From Phenylobacterium sp. NIBR 498073 (GTDB lineage: Bacteria > Pseudomonadota > Alphaproteobacteria > Caulobacterales > Caulobacteraceae): a stretch of 64,000 bases of DNA. Positions 16,566 through 24,696 of the stretch are shown here, one piece after another. The notes beneath the pieces were generated by a model that was not told the origin of the DNA, made no database searches, and worked only from the letters and a program-made list of their open reading frames with translations. Numbering within the stretch: position 1 is the stretch's first letter; the number at the start of each line of letters is the position of its first letter. Made by a program: the position numbers and the translations under genes. The stretch covers positions 2,542,001 through 2,606,000 of the forward strand of contig NZ_CP114599.1 of the NCBI RefSeq assembly GCF_027286305.1. The letters run 5' to 3'.

Positions 16566-17893
16566 GCTACCACAGCCAGATCATCGAGCCTTGGGGCCGC
16601 ACCCCGCGCCTGCCCCACCAGGTCGCGCGCCCGCAACATCAGGACCAGCTGCCCGGCCTGATCGCAGAAGCCTCGGGAAGCGGCGGCCTGCTCGCTGCCG
16701 GGCTGCACCGCTCGTACGGCGACAGCGGACTCAATCCAGATGGACTGATGATCTCGATGCGTGGGCTCGACCGCTTCATCGCCTTCGATCCGGCGACCGG
16801 CGTCCTGCGCGCCGAGGCCGGGGTCAGCCTCGATGAGATCCTGCGGATGGCCACCCCGCACGGCTGGTTCCTGCCGACCACGCCGGGAACGCGGTTCGTG
16901 ACCCTGGGCGGGGCCATCGCCAACGACGTACACGGCAAGAACCACCATCGCGCCGGATCGTTCGGTCGGCACGTGCGCCGTATCGGCCTGCTGCGCTCTG
17001 ACGCCGGCGGCCTGGAATTGTCGGCGCAGGATCGGCCCGAACTGTTCCACGCCACCCTCGGCGGCCTGGGCCTCACCGGCCTCATCGCCTGGGCCGAGAT
17101 CGCCCTGGCGCCGATCCCAAGCACCTTCGTCGACGAAGAGACCGTGCCCTTCGCCAACCTGCAGGAATATTTCCGGCTGACCGCCGAGAGCGACGGGCGC
17201 TTCGAGCACGTCTCGTCGTGGATCGATTGCAGCGCGGGCGGCGCCGCGCTGGGCCGCGGGGTGATGTACCGGGCCAACTGGTCGCCCTCCGGCCCGCTGA
17301 CCCCGCACGCGCCACGCCAGAAGCTGCAGGTCCCGGTCACCGCTCCGCCGGGCCTGATGAATCGGCTGACGCTGCGCGCCTTCAACGCGGCCTATGGCGG
17401 GATGCAGCGGCGGCGGCAGGGGACCGCCCGCAAACACTATGGCGGGGCGTTCTACCCGCTCGACGCCATCGGCGGCTGGAACCGCTTCTACGGCCCGGCC
17501 GGCTTCTACCAGCATCAGTTCATGGCGCCGGTGGAGACCCAGCAGGACGCCGTGGCCGAGGCGCTGCGTACCCTTTCGGCCGCTGGCCAGGGCTCGTTCC
17601 TGGCCGTGCTCAAGAGCCTGGGCCCGCTGCGCTCGGGCGGCCTTGTATCGTTCGAAGGGCCCGGCGCCTCGCTGGCGCTGGACTTCCCGAACCGCGGCGA
17701 GGCGACCCTGGAACTGCTGGAGCGGCTCGACAGCATCGTCGTGGCGGCCGGCGGCAAGGTTTATCCGGCCAAGGACGGGCGCATGTCGGCGGCGACGTTC
17801 CGCGCCGGCTATCCGCGCTGGCGCGAGCTCGAGGCTCTGCGCGACCCTCTGTTTTCTTCACGTTTCTGGCGACGAGTGACACATGACCAATAA
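16556..17893 (+). CDS. DprE1-like FAD-binding oxidoreductase (decaprenylphosphoryl-ribose 2'-oxidase)
   Basis: 445 aa of the VAO/FAD-binding type 4 family. HRSYGDSGLN (51-60) and DVHGKNHHRAGSFGRHV (124-140) closely match the flavin-binding segments of mycobacterial DprE1, which oxidises the 2'-OH of decaprenylphosphoryl ribose. VYPAKDGRMS near the C-terminus carries the expected active-site lysine. In the segment GPGASLALDFP (368-378) the position of the benzothiazinone-target cysteine of M. tuberculosis DprE1 is alanine. The ATG at 16556 overlaps the UbiA stop. The long upstream extension is a shadow. It forms the first half of the two-step epimerisation completed by the next gene. Confidence 0.88.
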   Translation: MALSYHSQIIEPWGRTPRLPHQVARPQHQDQLPGLIAEASGSGGLLAAGLHRSYGDSGLNPDGLMISMRGLDRFIAFDPATGVLRAEAGVSLDEILRMATPHGWFLPTTPGTRFVTLGGAIANDVHGKNHHRAGSFGRHVRRIGLLRSDAGGLELSAQDRPELFHATLGGLGLTGLIAWAEIALAPIPSTFVDEETVPFANLQEYFRLTAESDGRFEHVSSWIDCSAGGAALGRGVMYRANWSPSGPLTPHAPRQKLQVPVTAPPGLMNRLTLRAFNAAYGGMQRRRQGTARKHYGGAFYPLDAIGGWNRFYGPAGFYQHQFMAPVETQQDAVAEALRTLSAAGQGSFLAVLKSLGPLRSGGLVSFEGPGASLALDFPNRGEATLELLERLDSIVVAAGGKVYPAKDGRMSAATFRAGYPRWRELEALRDPLFSSRFWRRVTHDQ

Positions 17894-18653
17894 CGCCTGG
17901 CGCGGCCGCGGCGTCCTCATTCTGGGCGCGGCCTCGGCCATCGCCGAAGCGGTCGCCCGCGACCTCGCCGCCCAAGGCGCGCAGCTGATGCTGGTGGCCC
18001 GCGACGGGGCACGGCTGGAAGCGATCGCCGCCGACCTGCGGGTGCGCGGGTCTCCCAACGTCGCGGTGCGCGCGCTCGACCTGGTGGAATCCGAACCCAC
18101 CGACGAGTTGCTGCAGTCGCTGGCCGACGCCATCGGCGGTTTCGACACCGCGCTGATCGCGCACGGCCTGCTGGGCGACCAGACCCGCGCCGAACAGGAC
18201 GCCGCCCACGCCGCGGCGCTGATCGACGTGAACTTCACCTCCGCCGGCCTCTGGGCCCTGGCCCTGGCGCGGCGGCTGGAACGCACCGACGGCAGCAACG
18301 GCGTGGTGGCGGCGATCGGCAGCGTGGCCGGCGACCGCGGCCGCAGCTCGAACTTCGTCTATGGCGCGGCCAAGGCCGGCCTGGCGGTGCTCATGCAGGG
18401 CCTGGCCCATCGCAGCGCCCTGCACGGCGGCCCCAAGGCCGTCGTCTTCAAGCTGGGCTTCGTCGACACTCCGATGACCGCCGCCCTCGCCAAGGGCGGG
18501 CCGCTATGGGCCACGCCGCAGGCGGTGGCCAAGGTCATCGTCAAGGGCCTGAATGGGCGCAGCGCCATCGTCTACGGCCCGTGGTTCTGGCGATACGTCA
18601 TGCTGATCATCCGGCTGTTGCCCCAGCCGGTGATCGCCCGGATCGACATCTAG
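17883..18653 (+). CDS. DprE2-like short-chain dehydrogenase (keto-ribose 2'-reductase)
   Basis: 256 aa SDR with the nucleotide motif ILGAASAIAEAVARDLA, catalytic Ser147 (AAIGSVAGDRG) and Y160xxxK164 (FVYGAAKAGL), and a hydrophobic C-terminal helix (VMLIIRLLPQPVIARIDI) as in DprE2. Together with the upstream oxidase it would convert polyprenyl-phosphoryl ribose to polyprenyl-phosphoryl arabinose, acting at the cytoplasmic face of the membrane. It overlaps dprE1 by 11 bases and ends the operon. It converges with the PepSY gene 17 bases away. Confidence 0.87.
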   Translation: MTNNAWRGRGVLILGAASAIAEAVARDLAAQGAQLMLVARDGARLEAIAADLRVRGSPNVAVRALDLVESEPTDELLQSLADAIGGFDTALIAHGLLGDQTRAEQDAAHAAALIDVNFTSAGLWALALARRLERTDGSNGVVAAIGSVAGDRGRSSNFVYGAAKAGLAVLMQGLAHRSALHGGPKAVVFKLGFVDTPMTAALAKGGPLWATPQAVAKVIVKGLNGRSAIVYGPWFWRYVMLIIRLLPQPVIARIDI

Positions 18654-18670
18654 TCGTCCGGGCGGCCGGC

Positions 18671-19399
18671 TCAGCCCTTGGCGCGGCCTTCGCGCAGACG
18701 TTCGATCGGGTCGAGCAGGTAGGCGAAGTCCTGACGGCGGAAGCTGCGGAACAGCAGGATCACCCCGCTCAGCGTCAGCCAGGTCACCCCGCTGGCGACG
18801 GTGATGATCAGCGGATGATTGAAGCTCTCGCGCTTGGTGTAGTCCATGATGTGGATCATCCAGAAGATGTCCCACAGCCGCCAGGTGTCGTTGCGCAGCA
18901 GCGACACCTCGCCCGTGGCGACCGACATGAACAGCGTCGTCTTCCCGGCGTCGGCGAACTCCACGCGCCAGGCCGGCAGGTCGGCGGTGCGTGACTCGAC
19001 GTCGTGCTTCTCGACCTTGCGGATCGAGGCGACGCCCTCGGGCCCCGCATATGCCGCGGCCGCGAGCGCCCCGGCCCGGGCCGCATCGATGACCATCGGC
19101 TGGCCCGTGGCCGCGTCGAGCAGCTTGACCCCTGAGGGCGTCGTCGCCTGATAGACCTGGGTCTGGCCGAGGGTCTTGAGCTGGAGCTTGAGGACCGGCT
19201 CGCCCAACGCGGCCCCGACCTGGGACAACGGCAGGGTCTGGGCCGGCAGCATGACCTGGGCGGGCTCGCGAATGGAGCCCTCGCCCGAGACCTTGTGGTG
19301 GTCCAGCAGGGCCATCATCGCCCCGCTGATCGACCAGAGCAGCATCTGCAGGCCCAGCACCAGGCCGAACCACTTGTGAAGCGTGCGGATCAGGAACAT
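18671..19399 (-). CDS. PepSY domain membrane protein, paralogue A
   Basis: 242 aa with an N-terminal membrane helix (TLHKWFGLVLGLQMLLWSISG), a periplasmic PepSY-like region (LDAATGQPMVIDA; WRVEFADAGKTTLFMSVATGEVSLLRND) and a C-terminal helix. The motif MIHIMDYTKRES sits just before the last helix. The His residues at the membrane edges are typical of PepSY reductase-type proteins that reduce ferric siderophores (FoxB/PiuB type). The ATG at 19399 is used, because the longer frame has a nonsense-like Arg/His-rich prefix. It lies 11 bases downstream of its paralogue and is last in the TonB-receptor operon. Confidence 0.82.
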   Translation of the reverse strand: MFLIRTLHKWFGLVLGLQMLLWSISGAMMALLDHHKVSGEGSIREPAQVMLPAQTLPLSQVGAALGEPVLKLQLKTLGQTQVYQATTPSGVKLLDAATGQPMVIDAARAGALAAAAYAGPEGVASIRKVEKHDVESRTADLPAWRVEFADAGKTTLFMSVATGEVSLLRNDTWRLWDIFWMIHIMDYTKRESFNHPLIITVASGVTWLTLSGVILLFRSFRRQDFAYLLDPIERLREGRAKG

Positions 19400-19410
19400 C
19401 GGTCGATCCT

Positions 19411-20109
19411 CTAGGCCGCTTTGCGCGCGCGGCGCCGGCGGCGGAAACTGTAGAGCAGCAGCCAGCCGCCCGTGGCCGAGGTCGCGACGGCCATCCAGGT
19501 GGCGACGCGCAGCAGCGTGTTGTTCATGTCCGTGCGTTCTTCGTAGTCCATGATGTGGAACATCCAGACGAAATCGAAGATGCGCCAAAGGTCGTGGCGC
19601 TTTGCGGAGAGTTCGCCGGTCTGCGGCGCGATGTAGATCGTGGGCTTCCACATGCCCTCGAACTCGACCCGCCAGATCGGCATCTGGCGGCCCTTGATCT
19701 CGCTGGGGGCGGTGTCGAGCAGCTCGACCTTGGTCACGGCCCCCTTACCCGCGTAGAGCGCCACAGCGCGGTCGCGCGCGGCCTTTTCGTCCAGCGGCGA
19801 GAGCATCTGGCCGGTGCGGGCGTCGAACAGCATGCGGCCGGGAATGGCGTCGACGATGTAAACCGGCTGGCCAAGCTGGGTGTCGAGGCGCACCGAGCGC
19901 GTCCCGCCCGGGACGAGGCTGGTCGGTTCGACCAGGCCATCCAGGGCGATCGGCTGCTGGCGCGGCGCGCGCACCAGATGGTCGCCGTGGATGATGTTGA
20001 TGTGGACGGCGGTCATGTAGAGGCCGCTCAGCATCCAGAACACCGCCTGGACGGCGATGATCAGGGCGAGCCACTTGTGGGTCTTCCGGGCCAGGGCCGG
20101 CAGGCGCAT
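19411..20109 (-). CDS. PepSY domain membrane protein, paralogue B
   Basis: 232 aa with the same layout as its downstream neighbour: helix TLHKW-like (ARKTHKWLALIIAVQAVFWMLSG), PepSY region (VYIVDAIPGRMLFDARTG; WRVEFEGMWKPTIYIAPQTGELSAKRHD), the motif MFHIMDYEERTD and a last helix before an Arg-rich tail. The two proteins are clearly paralogous, shortened (two-helix) relatives of the larger PepSY-TM reductases. The ATG at 20109 is preferred over a TTG at 20124. It lies between the TonB-dependent receptor and paralogue A, so all three are likely co-transcribed for ferric-chelate uptake and reduction. Confidence 0.82.
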   Translation of the reverse strand: MRLPALARKTHKWLALIIAVQAVFWMLSGLYMTAVHINIIHGDHLVRAPRQQPIALDGLVEPTSLVPGGTRSVRLDTQLGQPVYIVDAIPGRMLFDARTGQMLSPLDEKAARDRAVALYAGKGAVTKVELLDTAPSEIKGRQMPIWRVEFEGMWKPTIYIAPQTGELSAKRHDLWRIFDFVWMFHIMDYEERTDMNNTLLRVATWMAVATSATGGWLLLYSFRRRRRARKAA

Positions 20110-20175
20110 CGGGGGATCTCTCAAATGGGTCGGCGTCGAGCGGGCATGGGGTCCCGCCCGACGCCGGGCGCCAAC

Positions 20176-22881
20176 CTAGTTGAACTGGTAGGTCAGGCGC
20201 AGGTACGCGCGACGTCCGAGCAGGTCGTACGTCATCGTGTCGGTGTTACCGTCGGTGAAGCTCTGGATATACGGAGCCTTCTTGTCGAAGATGTTGTCGA
20301 CCCCCACGGCGATGTCGGCGTTCTCGGCGAAGCGATAGGCGAGCTGGGCGTTGTGGTAGAACACCCGGGGCGCCTCATAGCCGATATCTCCCGGCGCGGC
20401 GTTGAAGTCCGTCGCCTTGCCGATCATCTGCACCGAGTAGGTCCCGGTCCAGGTTTCGTCGGTGACCGTGAAGCTGGCGTTGGAGCGCCACTTCGGGAAA
20501 CCGCCGTTGCCGCCGCCGATATGGCCATCGAACTCGATCGGTTCGGCGCCGTCATAGGCGGTGATCAGATACTCGCCGAGATAGGTCGTGTTCCAGTCGA
20601 AGCTGGCGCGACGGTCGAACAGGTCGAAGTCGTAGTGGATGCCGATGTCGACGCCGGTCATCTCTTCCTTGCCGGTGTTCACCGGGATGGACGACAGGAA
20701 GTTGACCTCGCCGGTCAGCGTGCTGCGGGTGAAGTTGCCCGGGCCGCAGAACGGATGGGTCATCCCCGTCGAGGCGTAGCAGACCGCCAGCTTGGTCGAG
20801 CCGGGGATCGAGCGGATCGCGTCGGTGATCTCGATATCGAAGTAGTCGATCGTCACCGACAGGCCGCTGATCTGCGGCGGCGTGAAGACCAGGCCCAGGG
20901 TAAGGGTCTTGGCCTCTTCCGGCTGCAGGTCGCTGTTGCCGCCGTTGGTGGTCAGGATCGTGGTGCCCAGCTGGCGGTAGCCGGCCGGAACGCCCGAGGC
21001 CTGGCAGTTCGCGATCAGGGTCGCATTGCCGCTGGTGCTGTAGCCGCTGCAGGGATCGGTGGTGGTCAGGTTGCCCTCGGCCACGCCCCCGAACAGTTCC
21101 GGCACGCTCGGAACCCGGAAGCCGGTGCCGTAGGTGGCGCGCAGACGCAGGCCTTCGATCGCCGTCCAGTTCAGGCTGGCCTTGTAGGTGACGTTGCTGC
21201 CGAACAGGTCGTAGTCCGAGTAGCGGAGCGCTCCGTCGATATCGAGGCTCTTGATCAGCGGCAGATCGGCCAGCAACGGAGCCGAAACTTCCAGATAGGC
21301 TTCCTTGGCCTTCATCGAGCCGGAAATCGGATCCTGCTGGTTGGTGTTGCCGATGCCCAGCACCGTCAGGGCGTCGGGGTCTCGCCAGCCCTCTTCCTCG
21401 CGGTAAAGCAGGCCCACCGCCGCGCCGACCGGACCGGCGGGCAGTTCGAACAGCGTCCCGGAGAAGTCCAGCGTGGCGCTGCGCTGCTCGTTACCGCCGG
21501 TGTCGCGCGAGGTATAGAGGATGTAGTCCAGCACCTCCTTGGTCAGGCTGCCGGCGCCGAGATAGTCGCCGCAGGGCGCCCCCGGCACGCAGTTCATGGT
21601 CTTCTGGACGCGTTCGAGGTTGGCGATGTTGGTCATCGCGTCGATGCCGGTGTTCCGGCCCCAGTTCACCGCCGCTTCCCAGGTCCAGTCGCCGACCACC
21701 TTGCCGCGGGCGCCCGCCACCAGGCGATAGGTGTCGGTTTCCTGGAAGAACTTGCGGGGGCCGCCCTCGCCCAGCCGCCGCGCCAGCAGGACCAGGTCCT
21801 GGCCCGTCGGGTTGTTCGGGTTCGCAGCGCGGATGGTGAAGTCACGCAGCACGTCGGGCGTGCCGTCCGGATTGGTCGGCCGATGGGTCAGGCCGCCGGG
21901 CGTCGCCAGCTGGTTGCTCTTGCGGTGAGTGAAGAAGAACTCGCCGAACAGCTGCACGTCGTCGGTCAGGTCGTAGTCGGCCAGGAACGCCGTGCTGATC
22001 CGCTCGATCGGCGACACCGCGTTCAGGTACGGGTTCGAGTTGAAGCCGTGCTTGGCGCCGTTGTAGGGCTCGAAGTAGTTGCCGTCCGGGCCAGGCGTCT
22101 GGCTGAAGTTCACGACGCGGCCGTCGGCCAGCCGCGCACGGCCCCCGAGGGTGTTACCGCTGTACGAGCAGACCAGCTGGCCGTTGCTCTCGCCCAGGCT
22201 GCAGGGCGCGCGGCTGGCCATGTTGACCGCTTCGGTCTTCTGGTAGGTGAACGCCGCGGTCACGCCGCCGCGGTCGCCGCGCATGCCCCACAGCAGGTCG
22301 ACGGTGTACTCCTCGCCGTCCTTCTCATCGGTGATGCCGTACTTGCCGGAGATCTTCAGGCCTTCGTAGCCGTCGATGGTGACGATGTTGACCACGCCGG
22401 CGACCGCATCGGCGCCGTAGATGGCCGAGGCGCCGTCCTTCAGCACGTCCATCCGCCCGATGATCGAGGTCGGGATCATGTTGAGGTCGGGCGCGCTGTT
22501 GGCGCCGGTGCCGCCGTTCACGACACGGCGGCCGTTGATCAGGGTCAGGGTGCGGTTGATGCCGAGACCGCGCAGGTTCACCTGCGCCGTGCCGTAGCCG
22601 TTGCCGGTCCAATAGGCGCTGGTCTGGCCGCCGGCGGCGCCCGCCGAGGCCGGAAGCCGCTGCAGCAGGGTCTCGACGTTGGTGATGCCGGTGTTGGAAA
22701 TCTCTTCCTGGCTGACCACCGTCGCCGGGCCGACCCCGCTGATGTCCACCCGCTTGATGCGGCTGCCGGTGACGATGACTTCCTCGACGTCGCTCGCGGC
22801 TTGAGCATGCGCCTGGGCGCTCAACATCGCGCCGCTCAGCATGGCGCTGGCCAGCAGCAGACGCTTAGAAAAACGGTTCAT
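20176..22881 (-). CDS. TonB-dependent outer-membrane receptor
   Basis: 901 aa. The signal peptide (MNRFSKRLLLASAMLSGAM...) is probably cleaved after AQAHA near residue 26. A TonB box-like segment EEVIVTGSRIKR follows, then the plug domain (NVETLLQRLPASAG, LRGLGINRTLTLINGRRVV, IGRMDVLKDGASAIYGADAVAGVVNIVT) and a long beta barrel with cysteine-bearing loops (CSLGESNGQLVC; CVPGAPC). The C-terminus is YLRLTYQFN. It imports a ligand energised by TonB. The linked PepSY reductase-like pair suggests a ferric siderophore, but receptor sequence alone cannot tell the substrate. GGGGGTAGG precedes the ATG. Confidence 0.93.
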   Translation of the reverse strand: MNRFSKRLLLASAMLSGAMLSAQAHAQAASDVEEVIVTGSRIKRVDISGVGPATVVSQEEISNTGITNVETLLQRLPASAGAAGGQTSAYWTGNGYGTAQVNLRGLGINRTLTLINGRRVVNGGTGANSAPDLNMIPTSIIGRMDVLKDGASAIYGADAVAGVVNIVTIDGYEGLKISGKYGITDEKDGEEYTVDLLWGMRGDRGGVTAAFTYQKTEAVNMASRAPCSLGESNGQLVCSYSGNTLGGRARLADGRVVNFSQTPGPDGNYFEPYNGAKHGFNSNPYLNAVSPIERISTAFLADYDLTDDVQLFGEFFFTHRKSNQLATPGGLTHRPTNPDGTPDVLRDFTIRAANPNNPTGQDLVLLARRLGEGGPRKFFQETDTYRLVAGARGKVVGDWTWEAAVNWGRNTGIDAMTNIANLERVQKTMNCVPGAPCGDYLGAGSLTKEVLDYILYTSRDTGGNEQRSATLDFSGTLFELPAGPVGAAVGLLYREEEGWRDPDALTVLGIGNTNQQDPISGSMKAKEAYLEVSAPLLADLPLIKSLDIDGALRYSDYDLFGSNVTYKASLNWTAIEGLRLRATYGTGFRVPSVPELFGGVAEGNLTTTDPCSGYSTSGNATLIANCQASGVPAGYRQLGTTILTTNGGNSDLQPEEAKTLTLGLVFTPPQISGLSVTIDYFDIEITDAIRSIPGSTKLAVCYASTGMTHPFCGPGNFTRSTLTGEVNFLSSIPVNTGKEEMTGVDIGIHYDFDLFDRRASFDWNTTYLGEYLITAYDGAEPIEFDGHIGGGNGGFPKWRSNASFTVTDETWTGTYSVQMIGKATDFNAAPGDIGYEAPRVFYHNAQLAYRFAENADIAVGVDNIFDKKAPYIQSFTDGNTDTMTYDLLGRRAYLRLTYQFN

Positions 22882-23311
22882 AACCTACCCCCTTTTGATC
22901 GGCGCCTGGGGCCACCCTCCCGGCGTATCCCAAGCGCCCGCGCGCCGCCGCGGTGAACCGCCAGCGGCTAATGTCTATACATATTTTGGTTCGCGCAGAC
23001 GGGACCACCGGCCCAGGAATCGATGACGATGTCCGATTGCATCGACCGCCGGCCAGGTTCGCGACGACAACCTCCGTCGCCGCATAGCGCCTGGTCAGCC
23101 GAAATCCCCCGCCTGATCGTCCGCCTCGCCGACGATCGCGACTCTTCTCAAATCACCCCGAACTCACCGTGTTGATCCCCTCCTCTGGGCGCAGATTGCT
23201 CGCGCCGTGAGAGCGACCCTCCAGTCGCTCGTTGGGGATACGCGCGCCCCGCCCCCATCCCTCAAAATTTTTCCGGGTACGGCCGGAATTTTGACGAGGG
23301 TCAAGGTCGGA
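22882..23311. promoter_or_regulatory. Upstream region of the TonB receptor, several palindromes
   Basis: About 430 bases without a supportable gene. Visible signals are: atgtctatacat (ATGT-N4-ACAT) about 90 bases before the receptor start, the kind of half-site pair expected for an operator; a gagcgac/gtcgctc hairpin at 23211-23230 framed by atcccc (23175) and ggggat (23234); and ttgac-gagg-gtcaa at 23291-23304, which matches the arm length and spacing of FNR/FixK-type boxes. None has been tied to a promoter. An iron-responsive control of the receptor is a reasonable expectation but no Fur box is clear. Confidence 0.35.
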
Positions 23312-23341
23312 GCCTCCGGAGCGTTGTCGCGCTCCGGAGGC
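23312..23341 (-). terminator. Strong hairpin after the copper-binding protein gene
   Basis: Perfect 12-bp arms gcctccggagcg (23312-23323) and cgctccggaggc (23330-23341) with a six-base loop lie eight bases beyond the stop of the CusF-like gene. There is no T-run on either side, so it may act as an mRNA-end stabiliser or a Rho-assisted stop. Confidence 0.6.
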
Positions 23342-23349
23342 AGGCCAGC

Positions 23350-23673
23350 CTATTGCGGGCGGATGGCGGTGATGGTCTGACCGTTGAGGTCGAAGCGGAC
23401 CTTGGCCCCGACTTTGACCTTGGCGAGCAAGGCCTTGTCGGCGACCTTGAACGGCATGGTCATCGCCGGCCAGTTCAGGGCCTTGATCGGGTCGTGGGCG
23501 ATGGTCACCGAGCCGCTCTTGGCGTCGATCTTCTTGACCACCCCCGTGCCTTCGACGCTGCCGGCGGCGGCCGGAGCGGCATGGCCGGCATGAGCGCTGT
23601 GGTCCTGGCCGTGGGCCAGGGCCCCGGTCGCGCTGACGCCGAGGGCCGCGACGGCCAGAAGCAGGGTCTTCAT
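23350..23673 (-). CDS. CusF-like periplasmic copper-binding protein
   Basis: 107 aa with a signal peptide (MKTLLLAVAALGVSATGALA) and a His-rich mature N-terminus (HGQDHSAHAGH). The CusF OB-fold core shows the metal-site pattern W-x-x-M-x-M (NWPAMTMPF, about residues 67-75) after GVVKKIDAKSGSVTIAHDPIKAL. CusF proteins bind Cu(I)/Ag(I) in the periplasm and hand it to efflux pumps. No Cus pump is in the window, so here it more likely buffers copper beside CopA/CopB. It is the last gene of the copper block. Confidence 0.9.
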   Translation of the reverse strand: MKTLLLAVAALGVSATGALAHGQDHSAHAGHAAPAAAGSVEGTGVVKKIDAKSGSVTIAHDPIKALNWPAMTMPFKVADKALLAKVKVGAKVRFDLNGQTITAIRPQ

Positions 23674-23712
23674 CTGTTCTCTCCAACTAAGCTCGCGCCG
23701 ACGGCGCGATGA

Positions 23713-24696
23713 CTAGAACCAGGCGCGTACGCCCAGAACGAAACGGGTGTCTTCGACGTCTTCTCCGGCGGCCCGCGCGAGATCGGCGGTGTCGCCGAAC
23801 TTCCGCTCGTAGGAGACGCCGACATAGGGACCGAGCTCGCGGCGAAGCTCGTAGCGCAGCCGCAGGCCAAGCTCGGCGCTGGTCAGGCCCGAGCCGAGCT
23901 CCAGTTCGGGAACCTCCTGGGCCGCCAGTTCGACCTCGGCGCGGGGCTCGAGGATCAGCTTCTGGGTCAGGCGCAGGTCGTAGGCGCCCTCAAGCCGCGC
24001 CGACAGATCGCCCTTCTCGGAGAGGAAGGCCGCGCCTTCCAGTTCGAACCAGTAGGGCGCTACGCCTTCAAACCCGACCGTGGCGTAGGTCCGCGAGGGG
24101 CCCGGCTCGAAGTCGTGCCGGACGCCCGCCTGCAGGTCGAAATAGGGCCCGATAGCGCGTGAATAGAGGACCTGGGCCTCGGCGGAGTGCAGGTCACCGC
24201 CGAACTCGCCCTCGCCCGCCGACTTCACCACCAGGCGATTGACGTCCCCGCCGTACCAGAACTCGCCCTGCCAGCCGTAGGCGTCGTCGCCCGAGGTCGG
24301 CCGCACCTCGGCGGTGCTCAGCATGACCTTCCAGGCCTTCCCGCCGCCGTGCTCCTTGGCGAGTTGGGCGCGGGCCGCGGCCATGGCCTCGCGACCAAAG
24401 TACCGCTCGGCGGCGTAGTCGGTGGGGGCCGGCGGCGCAGGCGCGTTCCCGGCCGGCGGGACGTTGGCCGGCGCAGGCATCACGTGACCGGCATGCGGGT
24501 CTGCGGCGGGCGCAGGCATCGAGTGGCCGGCATGGGGATCGGCCGCCGGGGGCGGCATGGCGTGCCCCGCGTGCGGATCGGCCGCCGGAGCGGCGGCGGG
24601 CGGGGCGTGATGCTCGTGCTGTGCGGCGGCGGGCGTGGCCAGCATGAGCGGCGTCGCGGCGAGCGGCGCCAGGGCGGTCAAAAGCTGACGGTTCAC
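23713..24696 (-). CDS. copB: Copper resistance protein B, outer-membrane
   Basis: 327 aa of the CopB/PcoB family. A signal peptide is followed by a Pro/His/Met-rich metal-binding stretch with three copies of DPHAGHxMP (residues about 40-75), then a beta-barrel domain (YGWQGEFWYGG, GVRHDFEPGPSRTYATVGFEG) ending in VRAWF with the terminal aromatic expected of outer-membrane barrels. It partners CopA in copper sequestration. It overlaps the end of copA by four bases, so the two are translationally coupled. The DNA repeats encoding the DPHAGH units are an internal length-variable tract. Confidence 0.92.
   Translation of the reverse strand: MNRQLLTALAPLAATPLMLATPAAAQHEHHAPPAAAPAADPHAGHAMPPPAADPHAGHSMPAPAADPHAGHVMPAPANVPPAGNAPAPPAPTDYAAERYFGREAMAAARAQLAKEHGGGKAWKVMLSTAEVRPTSGDDAYGWQGEFWYGGDVNRLVVKSAGEGEFGGDLHSAEAQVLYSRAIGPYFDLQAGVRHDFEPGPSRTYATVGFEGVAPYWFELEGAAFLSEKGDLSARLEGAYDLRLTQKLILEPRAEVELAAQEVPELELGSGLTSAELGLRLRYELRRELGPYVGVSYERKFGDTADLARAAGEDVEDTRFVLGVRAWF

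Noticed and set aside
19555..22956. 1133-aa plus-strand open frame
   Set aside because: It is antisense to the TonB receptor and PepSY genes. Its Asp/Val/Gly/Arg-rich low-complexity composition is typical of a high-GC shadow frame.
23175..23239. Possible tRNA
   Set aside because: There is a cloverleaf-like nesting of arms but no GGTTCGAATCC-type T-loop, no anticodon arm of the right size and no plausible acceptor stem.
23153..23686. 177-aa minus-strand frame around the CusF-like gene
   Set aside because: It is out of frame with the clear CusF-like protein and Arg/Gly-rich without motifs.
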